Shown piece by piece: positions 41,001-51,112 of a DNA stretch of 64,000 nt; position 1 is the stretch's first letter, and each line of letters opens with the position of its first letter. Source of the stretch: Echinarachnius parma. Taxonomy: Eukaryota; Echinodermata; Echinoidea; Clypeasteroida; Echinarachniidae. The position numbers and the translations under genes were made by a program. The notes under the pieces are model-generated. The model did not search any database. It was not told where the DNA came from and was given only the letters and a program-made list of their open reading frames with translations. The stretch spans positions 1 to 64,000 of the forward strand of contig JBAMJV010009045.1 in NCBI GenBank assembly GCA_037951105.1, in the 5' to 3' direction.

Positions 41001-44000
41001 TGTCAATTATTAAAGTTTCTCTCCTGATGTAGTATGCGTCGGCGGGCTGCAGGCCATGTAGCAAATTCATTATTTAGATAGCTCTAATCAATATCATCAA
41101 ATACAATGCGAGTTTTAATTGACATTGCACTTTTGACGGCAAGAGATAGATCACCCTCTGATTTTCTTCTCTCTCGTTATTTTGACAAAAATAGATTGGG
41201 CAGAACTGCTCAGTTTTAGATATAGAGTATATGAATTTCATTCAAAATTCATTTGAAGAATATATGCTCAACAATAGATGTAGTATAATAGCTAAAATAC
41301 AATACCATTGTGTAGTATGGACGTCACTCATAGTTTTTCTAGCCTAGATAAATTTTTCAGAAATGCTAAAGCACAGAATATGATACTGTATTTACAAATA
41401 ATTTCAAGGATCTGCTGTGTATGTAATTTTTTGTTTGTCTGTCTTTGTGAAGAGTAAATACATTTCAGATACAAACTAGCCAGACAATAGTTATGGGTAA
41501 GCTTCATAAACTAAAAAGTATACTTTCTGAATGAGGCATGTATACAATTCAATGAATTCATCTTTATTCCTTGTACATTGATAACAGTTATATGAGTTAT
41601 GTTTAGTTTGTTAAAGTATCATAGGACCAACATGTCAACCATCATAGTAAAGGATCATCTCAAGTGAAAGGCTGTTTATGACTTGTTTGTATACCAGATA
41701 AGTAAACTAGAGCTATTGGAAAGTATTATTTTTAAAATCCTTTTCTATAAATCCTTTGGAACCTTTGCATTAATTCCCCCTTTTCCCCATTTTGAGCGAG
41801 TTCTTGCCCGTATGTTCTCAGGCACATGTGAATTGGGCCAGAAAGGTTAGTGGAAATGGGTTGGTGACAATAATGGGAACATTCTCCCTACAAGGGCTAT
41901 CAAACTCCAGGCAGTGATGGATGCATTGGCCTAGTTTTTTGTCCAAACTGTCTCCAAAATCGGCGTAACGTTACTCTAAAAGGGAGTGATTCCCGATCGT
42001 CTTCAAAGCGACTCTGCTTGCCGAGGCGCAACCAGATACCCGCTGCAGCTACCCTGTATGACCAGAGGGCCTGAAAAAATAGGTTACAGTGGGGAAATAT
42101 GTAATCAAAGCTCCCCCGTACCTGCAAGCGCAGGATGAGGAATGCCAATGGTTGCCTGCTTTCGTCATCTTTAGAGGGTCATGAATTATTCATGAGGTCC
42201 CAGCACTATTCACCTTCACTGGCAAGGTGCTGTGGATAAGATGAGTGGATCTGTCAACCCTTTTTGCACCAAATTGTTTAAAAATGCATGGAGTTTTTAC
42301 ACACTGTGTTTCCCCATGGGAATAGCAGCATTGATTATCAGATGGATGCATCTCCTACAGGTGCGCTGTGTACTACAGGATTGTCTTTCTGAACTCTTTC
42401 TGAACATTATATTCATAAATATTGGTCCTCCAATAAGCCAGAATGCTTTTTATTAAAGGGTTATATTTAACCCTAGGATATTTTAGTCCATGGGTTTAGA
42501 TTAAAAACATGGTTTGTAGTACGGAATTAAGTCTGTGGGTTGCTAATATAATGTCATATGAAATAATTTAACCCAGGGTATTCAGGCTATGATGTAAGAG
42601 GGTTAAGATCAGGAGAGTGAAAGCAATATAAAATCAGCAATGATGGTCACGCACTCACAACCCCACCGTCATCATCACTTGGGACTTCTCAAGATGAACC
42701 CTCTACGCTTCCCAGTTCCCCTGGGTGCCGATAGATCATACTGCCCTCGCCTGCTCATAATAACTCACTGGCAACATCGGTGCAACAGATGCTATTAGGT
42801 GTCCTATTTATGCATCAATTAATATCCCCCCCTTTTTTCAAAAATCAGTTGATGTTTTGCAGAACATTCATACTAAACATCTCTGCATGCACTTATTTGT
42901 CTCCATTTTCTCTCCTCTCTGTCCCATTCTCGCCTGTAATTCAGACTCATTCCCTCTCAGAATAACATTTACGGATGTGGAGCAGACGCTAAGATTCGTC
43001 GGCAACTTAACCCAGTTTTTTCTCTCCTTATTTTACCAAGTGGTGTATTGATTACTGCAGATTGTGGGGCCCACTAAGGCGGCTTTTCTCCTTTTGCTAA
43101 TGCAATGTGAGAATATAAATCGCTGCATCGCACCATGAGATGGGCTATTAGTGTTGAGTACTGAAATTAAATATTCAATTGCCAACTGTAATTGATCAGA
43201 CACAGACAATTAGGTAGAAAGTTGGTACATTACATGGAAAGTGTAATGCTTGGAGCCTTCTAGGGCGCTATGCTCATCATATCTCCTTTCATTTGGAAGA
43301 TCCTGTGCAAAAGTACTTTGATTCATGTATGTTTTCAATAAAGTACAAAGTTGAGAATTCCTGAAATGTTGTTTTTATGTTCAGAGTTGTTTAAATTTTG
43401 CCAGTATCAAAGCTCTTCTAAGTTTTTTTTATTTTTTATAGACTTCAATTTTAATGCTTTTCCATTTTTTTTCTTTTTCTCTTTTTTGCAGCCAAGCGGT
43501 AAAATTGATGAGATCCTCAAGAAGATGCAGGTATTCCAGGACAAAACGGAAGCAATGTTTGCCAACATGAATTTCCCAGGGAATGGCACCAACCCTTTCA
43601 CCACCATGGACATGCCTCCTGGTGGCATGTTCAACCCCTCCATGATCCCTCCACCACCCCACCACGGCATGCTGCACAACCCCCCTATGATCAAAATGGA
43701 CCCTTCCCTGGACAAAGCGGACAATGACAAGCTGCACAGATATCCGCTGGACAAACCCAACAACATCTGCCTCAAGGAGGAGCCCCTGGACCCCGTCCTG
43801 ACCGACACGTCGTGTCAGATCGACAACCAGAGGATATCGGACAAGATCAAGAAGGAGCCAGGGTTGGGTGATGACAAGCCCAGGATGATAGTGCTCCCTC
43901 CCAAGCCATCTATGCAGCAGATGATCATCTACAACATGACCCTGATGGGTGTTGTCATCAGACAGACGGTAGCCTTCACCAAGGCCATCCCTGCCTTCAG

Positions 44001-45051
44001 GCAGTTGCCGTATGATGAGCAGGCAGTGCTCATCAAGAACGCCATCCTGGAGGTCCTCATGCTGCGCTGTGCGGAGAACTACGATCCGGAGCGCAACGTC
44101 ATCGTGGATGACATCACAGGTAGCGAGTGGTCCTTTGAGTCCATGATGTCATCAGGGTTCCTCACAGCCACGGAACCTACCCTCAAGTTCATCCAAGCCG
44201 TCAATGGCATGATGCTAACCAAGCAAGAGTATGCACTTCTTCAAGCAATCACAATTATCTCACCAGGTAAAGGAAGCTTTTAATTACTTGACATGCCATA
44301 CCATGTTCTTTTTTCTCTCAATTCTTTTGTTGATCCTCCATTATGTCTTTATCTTATTTCAATCGTCTTCTGATTATTCCATTTTGCTTAAAGAATATCA
44401 AATCGATACATAATCATTTTAATCATTTCAATATTGGAAATCCTTTTAAATTTAATTCTGAAATAGACAAAATAACGCTCATGGAATGAGTCGAAAGACA
44501 TTTTTTTTTATATTGAAGAAGATATTGATGATGGGAAATCTGTATTTTTTGTATTATGTTGAAGAATTGGCCTGAGATCTGTTTTGTTTAGAGTCAATTG
44601 AACATGCATATTCCAACAGGTTAAAAACAACAAATGTTTAATAAGATCATAGTGAGTAAACACAAGACGCAACTATCCATGTGCGCTTAAATATGACTCA
44701 GTAATAGTTTTGCCAGCACTATTGTATGTCAATGTGTGCGTCTGTCCTACCAATCTCTGATCACTTACAATTTTTTTCCTGCATTTTATTTTCTGTTTGC
44801 CACTAGATCGGCCTGAGATCCTGAGTCGGGAGGAGGTGGAGCAGATCCAGAGGCCGATGGTGGAGACGCTGCAGACATTGACCAAGATCAACCACCCAGA
44901 GGACAAGGTCTTTTTCGCCAAGCTCATCATGAAGCTCACCGACGTCCGGGACCTGGTCGGCCACCACATCGACGACCTCATGTCCATGAAGCTTCCTGAC
45001 TCGCAGTTTGAAAACCTCTTTCCCCTCATCTCGGAGATCTTCAACGTTTAA
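22801..45051 (+). CDS. Nuclear receptor of the VDR/PXR/HR96 (NR1I/NR1J) type, four coding exons, complete ORF
   Basis: Joined exons 22801-23035, 36924-37207, 43492-44266 and 44807-45051 give 1539 nt, that is 512 residues plus TAA. All introns are GT-AG with matching phases (1, 0, 1). Residues 10-70 form a two-zinc-finger DNA-binding domain, about 79-312 a long hinge, and about 313-512 a ligand-binding domain (LBD). Such proteins are ligand-regulated nuclear transcription factors that bind AGGTCA-type half-sites. The P-box CESCKS resembles the CESCKA of arthropod HR96 and nematode DAF-12/NHR-8 rather than the CEGCKG of most NR1 receptors. The LBD carries ISPDRP before helix 8-9, as in VDR (VSPDRP). 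The AF-2 helix PLISEIF ends the protein. Lys337 (helix 3) and Glu508 (AF-2) would form the coactivator charge clamp, so the receptor looks activation-competent. Oddity: FFGR replaces FFRR in the recognition helix. Met22801 is chosen because it lies ten bases into an exon and just before the first zinc cysteine. The frame is open upstream, so an additional N-terminal exon is possible. Family membership is secure; the subgroup is not. Confidence 0.93.
24861..24894. repeat. ATTC microsatellite
   Basis: About eight copies of ATTC in the receptor intron. Confidence 0.9.
26920..27020. repeat. CA-rich simple-sequence region
   Basis: Imperfect CACAAACACA repeats in the large intron. Confidence 0.7.
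27368..27676. repeat. Long polypyrimidine tract
   Basis: Around 300 bases, overwhelmingly C and T (CTCTCT, TTCCTC, TTTCTC motifs). It creates several Ser/Leu/Phe-rich false ORFs. Such tracts can adopt triplex structures; that is known in general and not shown here. Confidence 0.85.
28662..28729. mobile_element. Short TTAA-flanked element in receptor intron (copy h)
   Basis: 68 bp from TTAACCCTCCAATTGCTAAC to TTCATAGGGTTAA. The ends are inverted (TTAACCCT / AGGGTTAA). It is shorter than the ~80-bp norm, and the interior is not clearly related. Confidence 0.4.
29360..29700. repeat. Degenerate ~40-bp tandem array (TACAAATCA...TTTTTGATT)
   Basis: About eight decayed units alternate AGTTACAAATCATT-like and TTTTGGATTTTGTAAT-like motifs across roughly 340 bp. 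No coding frame is maintained. Confidence 0.75.
30643..30667. repeat. Poly-G tract
   Basis: AGGGAGGG then an uninterrupted run of about 19 G. Confidence 0.85.
32478..32815. repeat. Purine-rich tract
   Basis: GA-rich degenerate sequence on the + strand over the second half (about 32630-32815), preceded by CT-rich sequence at 32478-32535. It yields false Ser/Leu-rich minus-strand ORFs. Confidence 0.7.
32840..32920. mobile_element. Short TTAA-flanked element in receptor intron (copy g)
   Basis: 81 bp from TTAACCCATTGACTATGGGG to GTGAACAGGTTAA. It is closely similar to 2328-2407 over most of its length, including the GGTGGGTTGTG core. Confidence 0.7.
33105..33216. repeat. Direct duplication with 73-bp spacing
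   Basis: TCAAACTGTTTGATGATTCT followed by GTATTTAGCCT occurs at about 33107 and again at about 33180 with few changes, giving two tandem units. Confidence 0.75.
35226..35365. mobile_element. Short C-run element with AGTGGC-type inverted ends
   Basis: The left end GGTGGCGTAGCT and the right end CGTTATGCCACT are approximate inverted copies around a 16-base C run (35303-35318). It resembles the G-run element at 53104-53235, which has ATGACGTAGCGAG and GGCTAAGCCACTC ends. Probably non-autonomous dispersed repeats; boundaries are approximate. Confidence 0.4.
35580..35995. repeat. Degenerate repeat array with GGTCCATTCACAT motif
   Basis: Related motifs at about 35641 (GGTCCATTCACATCGGAA), 35687, 35739, 35824 and 35979, with ACCTTGCAGT...AAATCAAAGCA...GCTGCAT upstream of the first and last. 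Spacing is irregular (about 50-150 bp). It looks like a decayed tandem array. Confidence 0.65.
36924..37207 (+). CDS. Receptor exon: C-terminal extension and basic hinge
   Basis: The acceptor is TTCATGTTCCTAG and the donor is AAAG|GTGAGT. It codes for residues 79-173. The first half is strongly basic (LERKNKKKQKEKE, roughly residues 93-105), consistent with a DNA-minor-groove contact extension and a nuclear localisation signal. It is followed by a Ser/Thr/Pro-rich low-complexity linker and then PICINNLPRLNKEQEELIGALERAK-type sequence; the Leu/Glu-rich segment LNKEQEELI resembles the helix that precedes the hinge in HR96/DAF-12-like receptors. Other frames here are shadows. The exon phases join cleanly to both neighbours. 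Confidence 0.9.
38157..38174. repeat. CTT microsatellite
   Basis: Six CTT units in the second large intron. Confidence 0.8.
40862..40914. repeat. Paired poly-C tracts
   Basis: Two long C runs separated by TCCCCAGTACCTCCCT. Confidence 0.9.
43492..44266 (+). CDS. Receptor exon: long hinge and N-terminal half of ligand-binding domain
   Basis: The acceptor is a long T-rich tract ending TTTTTTGCAG, and the donor is CCAG|GTAAAG. It codes for residues 174-431 plus one base of codon 432. The first ~135 residues are a Pro/Met-rich hinge including IPPPPHHGM. Three psi-K-x-D/E sumoylation motifs occur: IKMD (K241), LKEE (K268) and IKKEP followed by GLGDD (K293). The LBD begins around MIVLPPKPSMQQ. The segment FTKAIPAFRQLPYDEQ, followed by VLIKNAILEVLMLR, is the nuclear-receptor LBD signature (helices 3-5). 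The exon closes at LLQAITIISP, immediately before DRP. Base composition is GC-rich relative to the flanking introns. Confidence 0.95.
44267..44806 (+). other. Receptor intron within the ligand-binding domain (540 bp)
   Basis: A GT-AG intron in phase 1 splitting the Asp codon of the SPDRP motif. It is AT-rich with no other feature. The position just before the DRP segment is useful for comparing intron positions with VDR/PXR/HR96 genes. Confidence 0.9.
44807..45051 (+). CDS. Receptor terminal coding exon: C-terminal LBD and AF-2 helix
   Basis: The acceptor is TTCTGTTTGCCACTAG. The first two bases complete Asp432, giving SPDRPEILSREEV across the junction, comparable with SPDRPGV of VDR. It codes for residues 433-512. 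The dimer-helix region reads FFAKLIMKLTDVRDLVGHH, matching the LxxLR-type helix 10 of NR1 receptors. The last residues LFPLISEIFNV form helix 12 with Glu508 as the coactivator clamp. The stop is TAA at 45049-45051. The protein ends almost immediately after AF-2, as in LXR, FXR and VDR, so there is no F domain. Confidence 0.95.
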
Positions 45052-45688
45052 CGTTGGGTTCCGCACCCATTGGGGGAAGGAGTAAGAGACTTCTTTTGTT
45101 GCGCTGCCTTGTATGTGGAAAGGCAGTTGAGGGCATTTCAAGTCCTTCAAGTCCAAACTGTTCATGTGATCTAGTGATATTGGACAGGGTGATCAAAGCC
45201 TAAAGACTTCAAAGCATTTTGAAGAATGCCCCGTTCGATGGACATGTAAATGAACAAACGGCCAATGAGGCAGATCGGAGACGGACAACAAATTATGCCA
45301 GAAGTTGGATCATTAATGTGGCCATGCCAAACAAATATGGAAGTGACAAACAGAACAATGACTGTTTCATTTGTAAAATATATGCCAACGATCTTTTTTT
45401 AGGTAATTGTTATAAATCATTTGGCCAAAGAGGCACCCATCATGACATTCAAGTAATTTTGTATGTTCTTTTTTTGTTCCTTTGTGCGGGAGGAGACAAT
45501 ATGTGATACATTTTTATCTGGAAATTCAATGAGGGAAATTGCGCAATGCTCATCCCATTTCAGATTTTGTTTGCCCGACATGTCGGGACATTGCAGACTC
45601 TGCGCAATCCCATAGAACAAATGGGGCGACCGAGCAAGTGTTCAGGATCTTGAATGAGATGCTGAAGTCAGAGTTCCTTCTCTGTGTG

Positions 45689-45768
45689 TTGACCCATTGT
45701 CTACCGGAACCTGTTGCACCATGTATTAAGTCTGTGGACAGTACAATGTCAAGTAAGCAACGGGTTAA
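45689..45768. mobile_element. Short TTAA-type element in receptor 3' UTR (copy i)
   Basis: 80 bp from TTGACCCATTGTCTACCGG to AAGCAACGGGTTAA. Related to copies b and g by length, ends and the CCATTG...GAACCTG...AAGTCTGTGGA order. The left TTAA reads TTGA. If the 3' UTR prediction is right, it is transcribed as part of the mRNA. Confidence 0.5.
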
Positions 45769-46565
45769 GTGGATGCATATATCCATGCTTTACCACAGAG
45801 CCAAAGTGAAGCCATGAGGAAGCCCATGGTACTGCATATGCCAAATATTTTATGATAGATAAATGTTGAACTCCAAACATTTCAGGCTAGATTCTGAATT
45901 TGGTTGCAGATGAAAGTATCAAGAACCGCATGTCATTATGCCTAGATATATTGACTACCATCTTTATTTATCATTGGAGAATGTGAGAACATATTTTAAT
46001 GTTAAGATACTCCGTTTTTGCCAAACATATTACTATTTAATGCTCTCCCATGGATAACTAACTTGTAGTTTACCCTTTGTATGGAATCAGGGTAGGGGGA
46101 GAATAGATCAATCCCATTCTTTTTTAAACAACTTTGGCCTGAATTCTCATCAGAGGTTTAATTCCAACCCTGGGTTATTTTAATCCATGTGATAAATTTA
46201 GTCCATGCATTAAATTAATACCATGAACTAAAAAGTTACATCAATTTACCAAATTTAAACCAGGGTCAGATCTGACCCGCTGTTGAGAATATGGGCATTG
46301 TGGATTATTGAAACACGACAAAGGCTGAATTTAGGTGTACATATAAGTAGGAAGATAGTTATGAACTGTCATATTATTATAATTTCTTTCCTTTTGGATT
46401 AGTTTACATTCTGATCTGCAGACATGTGGGAACTGAATTTTAACACATTTCTATAACATTTTCAAAAAGCAACATTGGATCAGAATTGATGAACCTTTTC
46501 AATTTAAATCTAGGTTGATTGATTTTAAAAGATTTTATTAAAGAAAGCTGCTTGTTTTTAAAGTC

Positions 46566-46571
46566 AATAAA
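46566..46571 (+). terminator. Proximal AATAAA polyadenylation signal of receptor gene
   Basis: A canonical AATAAA about 1.5 kb after the stop codon, followed 15-30 bases later by the GT-rich CTGTTTGGTTTGTC, a typical downstream element. Several other AATAAA hexamers occur in this AT-rich region, so use is unproven. Confidence 0.45.
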
Positions 46572-49500
46572 CCCACTTTACTGACATACTGTTTGGTTTG
46601 TCAAATATAATTGTAAATTAATCTCATGATTCTATGCTTCACCTTATGAAATTATTTTTTTTCTGAATATTTCCAAGTGAAACGCAAAAGTTTGTTGTTT
46701 TGTATTAATATTTTAACTATAGAAGGAAAACTGGAGTATGTTTTTCTTTTGTAATGTTTCAAAAAGATGTATTTATCATATTATACATCTTACCTCTCAG
46801 AGCTTTGCTGTAACTAATGGATTAAGTGGTATGAACAATATAATTATGATGAATTAGAACAGTATTAATTGCATGCTATTGCTGACTTACGATAACATTT
46901 CCCCAAAATGCAGGTGTTTGAAGTAAGTTTTGTTATTCACACGCTTATGTTGTGATAGATTTGCTTCATGTTGCAATCAATAACAGTCATGAGTGACTTC
47001 CTCTTGTAACATTCGTTAATTGCTCCAGCACACCTCAACGAATAAGAGTGTTAAAGTTGCCAAGGTTATCTTCAGTACCGCTATAATTGATATGTACTAC
47101 CAAGTATTGTATTTTCTTGATTTGCCAAACACCTCTTTTGTGATTAGAGCCTTCAAACTAACTTTCTTAATGCAGTAGTTTTACTTTTATTTTTTCCATT
47201 GAACTCCTTTCATAAATTTAAGTACTGCATAGCTCACACCTAAACTTTTTATTAGAGCACTTTTCTTGTGTCCGGGGTGCTTCTTTAAAAGGCTTAAATG
47301 TAACATTAAATTAACCTTCCTCAAAATTGAAGGAAGCTGTAAAGAAAACATGGTTGCATTAAATGATATGTGTTTCTTTAAACACATACTACTTTTGCCC
47401 TTATTTATTTATTTTGAATAAATAAATAAATATTTTGATTTATTAGGTAAATTCCATATAGATGCTGTGAATTAAATTTCAAAAACATTTATGTAATAAA
47501 AGAAAGCCAAAGAAAAAAGTGAATTGAAAAGTTGCCAATGAGGCTATGAATTAATATTGTTCTTACGATCAGCCTTATTCATATCATACATTACAGCTGC
47601 ATTGGGAGATCAAACACAATGACCCTCCACCCCAGATACATTCTCAATCATATTCACATTTACCCCGTAAAAGGCATTAACCCTTTTTAAACTACAAACA
47701 ATTAGAAAATATTCAGAAAGCGTAGTACCGGTATGTATCTGTCTCTGTATCTTTAACCTTTTCCAGCCAACAGTATTTTTATCCTCTGGTCACTTAATTG
47801 TCTGAATTAGTGACTGGTATTTGTACTTTCTATTGATAAAGTATTATGAAGCCAAGTACAAAGTCAAACTGTTAGTATTAATTTAGTATTAATTGAATTG
47901 CATAGTGTATGACATAAATCCAGGGATGAGGCCGTGGTGTATAAAACATGGCCAATTATAAATAATGTATTTGTGCGAGTTTTTTTTTCATGAACCTCCC
48001 GTTGATTTGGACATGGGATTTCTGTATTTCTGTTTATTTTAAAATAATAATTACAAAATTACTATTTGAGTGGGGCAGACGGGAGAGGTGGATGCGAAGA
48101 TTGTCTGCCTTGTTCTTGGTTATAATGTCTTTCACTGTTGATATTTGATAAAGACAACGATATGTAATGATATGCATCTGGAGATTTAGAACCCATGTGA
48201 CATGTTTTCTGGTTTAAATGTTGCATGGATATTGGGTTTGCTTTTTTTGTAAATCATAACTTACTTTTAAAACAATAAAACACAAGTTTATCATTAGTTG
48301 ATCTCTTCTGGGAATGACTGTGCACTTTGTAATTTATTTTTGAAAGTATTGTGATTATTTCACCAAAGTATTGCCAATTTGATTCCTCAAAGATCAAAGT
48401 GTGACAAAAATAATAATTTCACGACTTAAAATGTGGCAAAATTACAAATGATATAAATGATCACAAAAGAAGTACACAAATTTGTTTCATGAAATCGTGT
48501 TTTTGAAAAATTAAACTTTTATACCAATATAAATGCAGATTAAATCATGCAATGAAAATGATTGTAAAATGTTTTTATTTTATAAATGAGATTTAAATAA
48601 CTGCAATTTAAATGATAAATTGAGAAAACTAGCTTGTAAAATAAAGTGTAATGGAAACATAATGACTAATAATTGTGTGTAATTCACATTTTTACCATAA
48701 ATGTCTTATTGTTTTAGTACTGATTGGATATTGGCCGTTAGTGATCAGAGTCCATCCATGATTTTATGTTTTGTTTATGAAAGTAAATTTTAAGGAAGTA
48801 TTTTTAATTCCTGTTATTTATGCTATTCCTTATGAAAATGGAATGATAACCTGATTAATGGGTTGTTCCAATGAAATTTCTGGCCTTTGAAAGAAGTATT
48901 TTCTGATGATTCAACATGACTGTGTATAGCATATTGGTACAATTGTAAATAATGACTTGGATATGGTTGTACGTCACTAGATGAACATTTTCAATTACTA
49001 AGATATGCTCTTTTTTATGTATTGATTTGAAACAGATAATGTTTATTTACGAGGACTACTGGTCATAAAGTCTGTGTTGGTATCTATGGAGTCAATTTGT
49101 GTAATATTTGTGTAATAATAGTGTGGTTATTATCATTTTTTCCTTTATTTTGTTAGCTTTATAAGGAAAAGTGCCAAAAATATGTCAAATGTAAATAGGA
49201 ATGACAAATATGTCACTTATGATGAGTAATACAACTAAGATTGAATTGACTCTAAGATCCATACAAATTGTGTGTACAATGTATCAAACATAGGACATGT
49301 CTTTATATCGTTATGTGACCTGTACTTTGATTGATGTATGATTTAGCTGCTATGATGTCTGCTTTTTAGTGCAAATGAACGTAGTACAGCCAGAAACGTA
49401 CCTGCAGAATCTCGTCTCTTATATTCTTGTAAGGTTCTTCTTGATCAGGTAAATTTTTAAAAAGTAGTCTCTTATGTATTAATTACATTAATTATGATGC

Positions 49501-50536
49501 CCCACGACACAGCATTATAATTCTGATTTTCCCAACTTCCTTTTTACACCGACATTTGTTAATTTGTATTGTTTTATCTTGTTATTATGTATTCTAATAT
49601 TTGACGTCATTGATTAATGCAGTCAATTATCTTCTTATTTATTTATAAGAAGTAGCCTCTTAGGAAACTTTGTGGTCAAGGTTGCCATAGCACTGCAAAG
49701 CTGCTGGTTCTCCTATGTTAACAAGTTTCAATTGGGCTTTTTCCTTTCTTGCAAAATAATTCATTTTGTTAAGATATCTTATATTTTGTCATTTGTTTAA
49801 TTTCTAATCAGGAAACCACCACTTTTTGTGTGTGTTTTAGATAACATGAGATAAAAAGACAAATTAACTTGATTGCCTCTGGGTTTGGAGGTTTTTTGTT
49901 TTCAATAGAGACATAACAGATGCACTCTTGAGATAGCGGCACTAGGCAATCACTATGATTGAACCATGTGCAAATTTCAATATATTGAAGAATTATTCGC
50001 TTCAAGGAAATGCTAAGCCCAAATGTTTTAGCCTTCTTTTATTTAGCATTCAAATAAAAGTTTCCACAATTTCAGGTCATTTGCCAAATATCCTTTTGAA
50101 TTCATGTAGGATAATTATCATAGGGCTTGGCCAAGTATGACTTTGAAAATGACTTTGTATGTTGCGTGTTTCTGGTCACTCAAAGAGTGACGTTAAACTA
50201 TTCAAGTATCGTCATCACCGCCTGTGCTGTATTACATTTTATTGTAGTCTCTCTCTTTTTTTTCATAGTTTAGAATTTGACTATACATTTAAATGTGTAC
50301 TAGCACTTTTATCCTATCATTTTTGTTAGAAAAGTAACAAACATTGTATATTGTTGAAACATGTACATGTTGTATCATGTCTTTTACTTTTTTAATACCA
50401 TTACCCTTCCCCCTTCCCCCTCAAGTTAGTCATCTGTTTATATTATGTACAGTTGTTTGACTGTTTCAGACTAACTTTTGCTTCTAATAGACTTTGTGTG
50501 ACATTCATCGTTTCATAATTGTACATGTATAATATC

Positions 50537-50542
50537 AATAAA
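50537..50542 (+). terminator. Distal AATAAA polyadenylation signal of receptor gene
   Basis: AATAAA in ATATCAATAAAAAGAG, followed by GT/T-rich sequence (ATTTTGTTGTTTTTT about 60 bases on). It lies just before the large ATG microsatellite and is a reasonable end for a long 3' UTR. Confidence 0.35.
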
Positions 50543-50629
50543 AAGAGCACACTATTTCTGATTGTATGATATAATAACAACTTCTACTGTATCTTCATTT
50601 TGTTGTTTTTTATACATTTGTATGAGTGT

Positions 50630-51001
50630 TGATGATGATGATGATGGTGATCACTGATGATGATGACGATGATGATTACTATGATGAAAGTGCTGGTGAT
50701 AAAGATAGTGATGATAATGGTGATGTTGGTGGTGATGATGATGATGCATAATTGATGATGATGAATATGATGAAAGTGCTGGTGATAATGATAGTGATAT
50801 TTTTAATGGTGATGTTGGTAATGATGATGATGTTGGTGATGATAATGGTGAAGATGCTTATGATTGTGATGGTGATGGTGATGATGATTATGATGTTGAT
50901 GGTGATGTTTGTGATGATGATGATGATGATGGTGGTGATGATGATTATGATGTTGTTGGTGATGATGATGATAATAATGCTGATGATGATGCTTATGATT
51001 C

Positions 51002-51057
<56 letters not shown>

Positions 51058-51063
51058 GTGATA

Positions 51064-51111
<48 letters not shown>

Positions 51112-51112
51112 G
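50630..51112. repeat. Large ATG/GAT trinucleotide microsatellite
   Basis: About 480 bp of (GAT)n, degenerate at the left (GGTGAT, TTATGAT variants) and nearly pure over the last ~110 bp. Its poly-Met, poly-Ile and poly-His frames are artefacts of the repeat. Confidence 0.95.

Larger units (their letters stand above)
37208..43491 (+). other. Receptor intron between hinge exons (6.3 kb)
   Basis: A GT-AG intron in phase 0 with a strong T-rich acceptor tract. No exon is recognised. It contains a CTT microsatellite (38157-38174), C-runs at 40862-40914, and patches of higher complexity around 41040-41160, 41900-42230 and 43060-43260 with homeodomain-like TAATTG/ATTA motifs that could be intronic enhancers. 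The evidence for regulation is only compositional. Confidence 0.85.
45052..50560 (+). other. Probable receptor 3' UTR with alternative ends
   Basis: No coding exon is recognisable after the stop. The sequence is AT-rich with many TGTA and ATTTA-like motifs. Candidate polyadenylation signals lie at 46566-46571, followed by a GT-rich stretch, and at 50537-50542, also followed by T/GT-rich sequence. A short form of about 1.5 kb and a long form of about 5.5 kb are therefore possible. It contains one ~80-bp TTAA-flanked element (45689-45768). Extent is inference without transcripts. Confidence 0.5.

Noticed and set aside
41900-42148. 82-codon minus-strand ORF in CpG-rich patch
   Set aside because: Some protein-like look but no acceptor/donor pair or recognised domain; reported only as a possible regulatory patch.
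42467-42606. 140-bp TTAACCC...GGGTTAA segment as another member of the ~80-bp family
   Set aside because: The ends fit but the length and interior differ, and internal TTTAACCC and GGGTT occur, so the boundaries are ambiguous.
43407-43808. Minus-strand ORFs opposite the large receptor exon
   Set aside because: Shadow frames of a real exon.
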